Part shown: in pieces, positions 60,902-64,000 of the stretch | Position numbering within the stretch: position 1 is the first letter of the stretch | Layout of the letters: each line of letters opens with the position of its first letter | Source: Sphingopyxis sp. H115 | Lineage (GTDB): Bacteria; Pseudomonadota; Alphaproteobacteria; Sphingomonadales; Sphingomonadaceae | DNA: 64,000 bases | Direction: 5' to 3' | Assembly (NCBI RefSeq): GCF_001468465.1 | Contig: NZ_LNSA01000004.1 | Span: 167,373-231,372 of the forward strand | The notes under the pieces: generated by a model | The model's database searches: none | What the model was told of the DNA's origin: nothing | What the model saw: only the letters and a program-made list of their open reading frames with translations | Made by a program: the position numbers and the translations under genes

Positions 60902-63339
60902 TGAACCTCGCCGAATATCGCTCGAAGTCGGCCTGCCTTGCCGATTACCTCCCGTGGGTCGCGCTCGTCGCCGAAGGCGCCGTGCTGAACAAGGATGGCT
61001 CGTTCCAGCGAACCGCGTCCTTCCGCGGTCCCGATCTCGACAGCGCCACCCCCGCCGAACTCGTCGCGGTCACCGCCCGGCTCAACAATGCGATCCGGCG
61101 CCTCGGCTCGGGCTGGGCCTTGTTCGTGGAGGCGCAGCGGCTGCCGTCGAGCGATTATCCCGGATCCTCCTTCCCCGATCCGGCATCCGCTCTGGTCGAC
61201 ATGGAGCGCCGCGAGCAATTCCGGGAGGAAGGGGCGCATTTCGAGAGCCGCTATTATCTGACCCTCCTGTGGATGCCGCCGGCCGAGGATGCCTCGCGAG
61301 CGGAGGGATGGCTTTATGAGGGCATGGAGCGCTCGGGGGTCGACCCGAGGGAGCATCTCGCGAGCTTTATCGACAGGTCGAACCGCATCCTCCATCTCGT
61401 CGAAGGCTTCATGCCCGAGGCCGAATGGCTCGATGACGGCGAGACGCTGACCTATCTGCATTCGACCGTATCGACCAAGCGGCAGCGTGTCCGGGTCCCC
61501 GAGACGCCCGTCTATCTCGACGCGCTGCTGACGGACCAGCCGCTCATCGGCGGGCTCGAACCGCGGCTCGGCGAGCAGCATCTGCGGACCCTGACGATCA
61601 CGGGCTTTCCGGCCGCGACCTGGCCCGGCCTGCTCGACGATCTCAACCGGCTGGCCTTCGCCTATCGCTGGTCGACCCGCGCGATCATGCTCGACAAGAC
61701 CGACGCGACAAAACTGCTGACGAAAATCCGGCGGCAATGGTTCGCCAAGCGCAAGTCGATCGCGGCGATCCTCAAGGAGGTGATGACCAACGAGCAATCG
61801 GCGCTCGTCGACAGCGACGCCTCGAACAAGGCCGCCGATGCCGACATGGCCTTGCAGGAACTCGGCGCCGATCATGCCGGCGTCGCCTATGTGACCGCGA
61901 CCGTAACCGTGTGGGACAGTGATGCGGCCCTCGCCGCGGAGAAGCTGCGGCTGGTCGAGAAAGTCATTCAGGGGCGCGACTTCACCTGCACGATCGAAGG
62001 GATGAACGCGATCGAGGCCTGGCTCGGGAGCCTGCCCGGCCACGCTTATGCCAATGTTCGCCAACCGCCGATCTCCACCCTCAACCTCGCCCACATGATC
62101 CCCCTGTCGGCGGTGTGGGCGGGGGCGGAACGGGACGAGCATTTCGGAGACGCCCCCTTGCTCTACGGCAAGACCGAAGGCTCGACCCCGTTCCGCCTTT
62201 CCCTCCATGTCGGCGACGTCGGCCATTGCCTCGCCGTCGGCCCGACGGGGGCGGGCAAGTCGGTGCTGCTCGCGACGATGGCGATGCAGTTTCGCCGCTA
62301 TCCGGGCTCGCAAATCTTCGCGTTCGATTTCGGCGGCTCGATCCGCGCAGCGGCCCTCGCGATGGGCGGGGACTGGCAGGATCTTGGCGGGGCGCTCCAC
62401 GACGGCGAGGGTGGCGTGGCGTTGCAGCCGCTCGCCCGGATCGACGAGGCGTCCGAGCGGAGCTGGGCGGCCGAATGGCTCGCTGCGCTGTTCGCGGGCG
62501 AAGGCATAGCGATCGACCCGGCGGCGAAGGAGCATCTCTGGTCGGCGCTGACCTCGCTCGCGACGGCGCCTGTCGCCGAACGCACGCTGACGGGGCTCGC
62601 GGTGCTCCTCCAGTCGCGCGAACTCAAGCAGGCGCTCGCGCCCTATTTGGTCGGCGGATCCTGGGGGCGGCTGCTCGATGCCGACGAGGAGCGGATCGGG
62701 GCCGCGCGCGTGCAGGCCTTCGAGACCGAAGGCCTTGTCGGCGCCGCGTCGGCTGGACCCGTCCTGTCCTATCTGTTTCACCGGATCGCCGGACGGCTCG
62801 ACGGCTCGCCGACGCTCATCATCATCGACGAAGGCTGGCTCGTGCTCGACAGCCCGGCCTTCGCGGCGCAGCTGCGCGAATGGCTGAAGACGCTCCGCAA
62901 GAAGAATGCGAGCGTGGTCTTCGCGACGCAGAGCCTTGCCGACATCGAAACTTCGAGTATCGCGCCGGCGATCATCGAAAGCTGTCCGACCCGCATATTC
63001 CTGCCGAACGAGCGCGCGCTCGAGCCGCAGATTGCCCGCATCTACGAGCGCTTCGGTCTCAACGACCGGCAGATCGAGATACTGAGCCGGGCGACCCCGA
63101 AGCGCGATTATTATTGCCAGTCGCGGCGCGGCAATCGCCTCTTCGACCTGGGGCTGGGCGAGGTTGCGCTCGCCTTCACCGCGGCATCCTCGAAGACCGA
63201 CCAGACGCGCATCGCTGAACTGTTCGCAGCGCACGGCCCCGAGGGGTTCGCGGCCGCCTGGCTTTCCCACCGCAAGCTCGAATGGGCGGCCGAGCTGCTC
63301 CCCACCATCGCCGCCCCCAATGAGGAGTTCCCCCGATGA
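60898..63339 (+). CDS. trbE: TrbE, VirB4-type ATPase
   Basis: The 813-aa protein starts MMNLAEYRSKSACLADYLPW, then has the CagE/TrbE/VirB domain and a C-terminal ATPase with Walker A GPTGAGKS (448-455) and Walker B LIIIDEGWLVLD. It energises the Trb secretion channel. Its stop overlaps the trbJ start by four bases. Confidence 0.95.
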   Translation: MMNLAEYRSKSACLADYLPWVALVAEGAVLNKDGSFQRTASFRGPDLDSATPAELVAVTARLNNAIRRLGSGWALFVEAQRLPSSDYPGSSFPDPASALVDMERREQFREEGAHFESRYYLTLLWMPPAEDASRAEGWLYEGMERSGVDPREHLASFIDRSNRILHLVEGFMPEAEWLDDGETLTYLHSTVSTKRQRVRVPETPVYLDALLTDQPLIGGLEPRLGEQHLRTLTITGFPAATWPGLLDDLNRLAFAYRWSTRAIMLDKTDATKLLTKIRRQWFAKRKSIAAILKEVMTNEQSALVDSDASNKAADADMALQELGADHAGVAYVTATVTVWDSDAALAAEKLRLVEKVIQGRDFTCTIEGMNAIEAWLGSLPGHAYANVRQPPISTLNLAHMIPLSAVWAGAERDEHFGDAPLLYGKTEGSTPFRLSLHVGDVGHCLAVGPTGAGKSVLLATMAMQFRRYPGSQIFAFDFGGSIRAAALAMGGDWQDLGGALHDGEGGVALQPLARIDEASERSWAAEWLAALFAGEGIAIDPAAKEHLWSALTSLATAPVAERTLTGLAVLLQSRELKQALAPYLVGGSWGRLLDADEERIGAARVQAFETEGLVGAASAGPVLSYLFHRIAGRLDGSPTLIIIDEGWLVLDSPAFAAQLREWLKTLRKKNASVVFATQSLADIETSSIAPAIIESCPTRIFLPNERALEPQIARIYERFGLNDRQIEILSRATPKRDYYCQSRRGNRLFDLGLGEVALAFTAASSKTDQTRIAELFAAHGPEGFAAAWLSHRKLEWAAELLPTIAAPNEEFPR

Positions 63340-64000
63340 AGAAGAATATCGTCCGCGCCGTCGCTGCCGCGGCACTTGTGTTGCTGCCCGTGTCGGGCGC
63401 GATGCTGGCCGTCCCGGCGAGCGCCCAGCTCGGCGGCATCGTCCACGATCCGCGCAACTATTCGCAGAATATCCTGACCGCGGCGCGCACGCTCGAGCAG
63501 ATCAATAACCAGATCAAGCAGCTGCAGAATCAGGCGACCTCGCTGATGAACGAGGCGAAGAACCTCAACAGCCTGCCGACATCGACGCTGGGCACGCTCG
63601 AGGCGCAGGTCGACCAGACGCGCCAGCTCCTCGCGCAGGCCGAGGGCATCGCGTTCAACGTGTCGGACATCCAGAAGGGGTTCGAAGCACGCTACAAGGG
63701 CGGAGCGCTGACGGGCTCTGCCGCCGAGATGGTCGCCAATGCCGAAGCGCGCTGGAAGGACAGCGTCGGCGCCTTTGAGGATGCGATGAAGGTGCAGGCC
63801 GGCATCGTCACGAATATGGGCGGAACGCGGACGTCGATCTCGACGATCGTCGGCGCCAGCCAGTCGGCGACCGGCGCGCTGCAGGCCGCGCAGGCGGGCA
63901 ACCAGCTGCTCGCCATCCAGTCGCAGCAGATCGCCGATCTCGCCGCCGTCATGAGTGCGCAGGGCCGCGCCGAAATGCTCGATGCCGCGCGCGCGGCGGC
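63336..64000 (+). CDS. trbJ: TrbJ, VirB5-like protein (3' end outside window)
   Basis: The first 221 codons are present. The protein has a signal peptide (NIVRAVAAAALVLLPVSGAML, ending near SAQ), then the TrbJ features VHDPRNYSQNILTAARTLEQ and long helices with coiled-coil character (EQINNQIKQLQNQATSLMN; EAQVDQTRQLLAQAEGI). It is probably a minor pilus component. It is coupled to trbE (ATGA) and remains open at base 64000; trbL, trbF, trbG and trbI would be expected to follow. Confidence 0.92.
   Translation, partial: MKKNIVRAVAAAALVLLPVSGAMLAVPASAQLGGIVHDPRNYSQNILTAARTLEQINNQIKQLQNQATSLMNEAKNLNSLPTSTLGTLEAQVDQTRQLLAQAEGIAFNVSDIQKGFEARYKGGALTGSAAEMVANAEARWKDSVGAFEDAMKVQAGIVTNMGGTRTSISTIVGASQSATGALQAAQAGNQLLAIQSQQIADLAAVMSAQGRAEMLDAARAA

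Noticed and set aside
60868..63375. An 835-codon open frame antisense to trbE.
   Set aside because: The plus-strand gene has VirB4 motifs and translationally coupled neighbours, whereas the antisense frame has no domain or start support.

Overview
The window looks like part of an alphaproteobacterial, most likely Sphingomonadaceae (Sphingopyxis/Sphingobium-like), genome or large plasmid. The support is high GC with GC-rich third positions, a proteobacterial lasso-peptide cluster of the TonB-receptor/isopeptidase type, an imuA-imuB-dnaE2 cassette behind a perfect alphaproteobacterial SOS box (GAAC-N7-GAAC), and a Tn4371-like conjugation module of the kind common in sphingomonads. I see no tRNA, rRNA, transposase, integrase, CRISPR array or attachment site, so the element's ends lie outside the window.

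Left backbone (1-7275): a DUF7007 protein open at the left edge, a 1446-aa methyltransferase/strawberry-notch helicase, a toprim primase-like protein and a DUF2493 (SLOG) protein, with GC-rich leader hairpins before some of them.

Quorum-sensing and lasso-peptide island (7333-19505): luxR, luxI, a PhyH-family dioxygenase and a GntR regulator lead into a lasso precursor gene (10611-10733), the B leader-peptidase gene and the C cyclase gene on the plus strand. Convergent on the minus strand are fecI-fecR, a TonB-dependent receptor and a lasso-peptide isopeptidase. The A-B-C genes would make and thread a G1-E8 ring peptide. The receptor, anti-sigma and sigma genes would sense and import it, and the isopeptidase would open it.

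Accessory cargo (19806-42392): TerC, a lipid kinase, a metal-efflux CDF transporter with a divergent MerR regulator and a textbook 19-bp-spacer promoter, DUF736, a fused MNT-HEPN protein, EexN, a PIN-domain protein, an AbiEi/AbiEii-like pair, an SDR, a TrlF-type PHP-ATPase, an endonuclease/exonuclease/phosphatase lipoprotein, HU, two divergent SRAP proteins around an SOS box, DUF1810, cytochrome b561, and the SOS mutasome imuA-imuB-dnaE2.

Conjugation backbone (42579-64000): DUF736 proteins, two HEPN-like proteins, small membrane proteins, a DUF6499/DUF2285 regulator split by a frameshift, an HTH protein, DUF2840, a TraF-type signal peptidase, another DUF736, a VirB1-like transglycosylase, a DUF3363 relaxase, TraG and a CopG-type protein. 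A minus-strand block follows (another HEPN-like protein, a RadC-like JAB protein, an HTH-membrane protein), then trbB-C-D-E-J, with trbJ running off the right edge. Most neighbours in the transfer operons overlap by 1-4 bases (ATGA, GTGA, TGATG), which indicates tight translational coupling.
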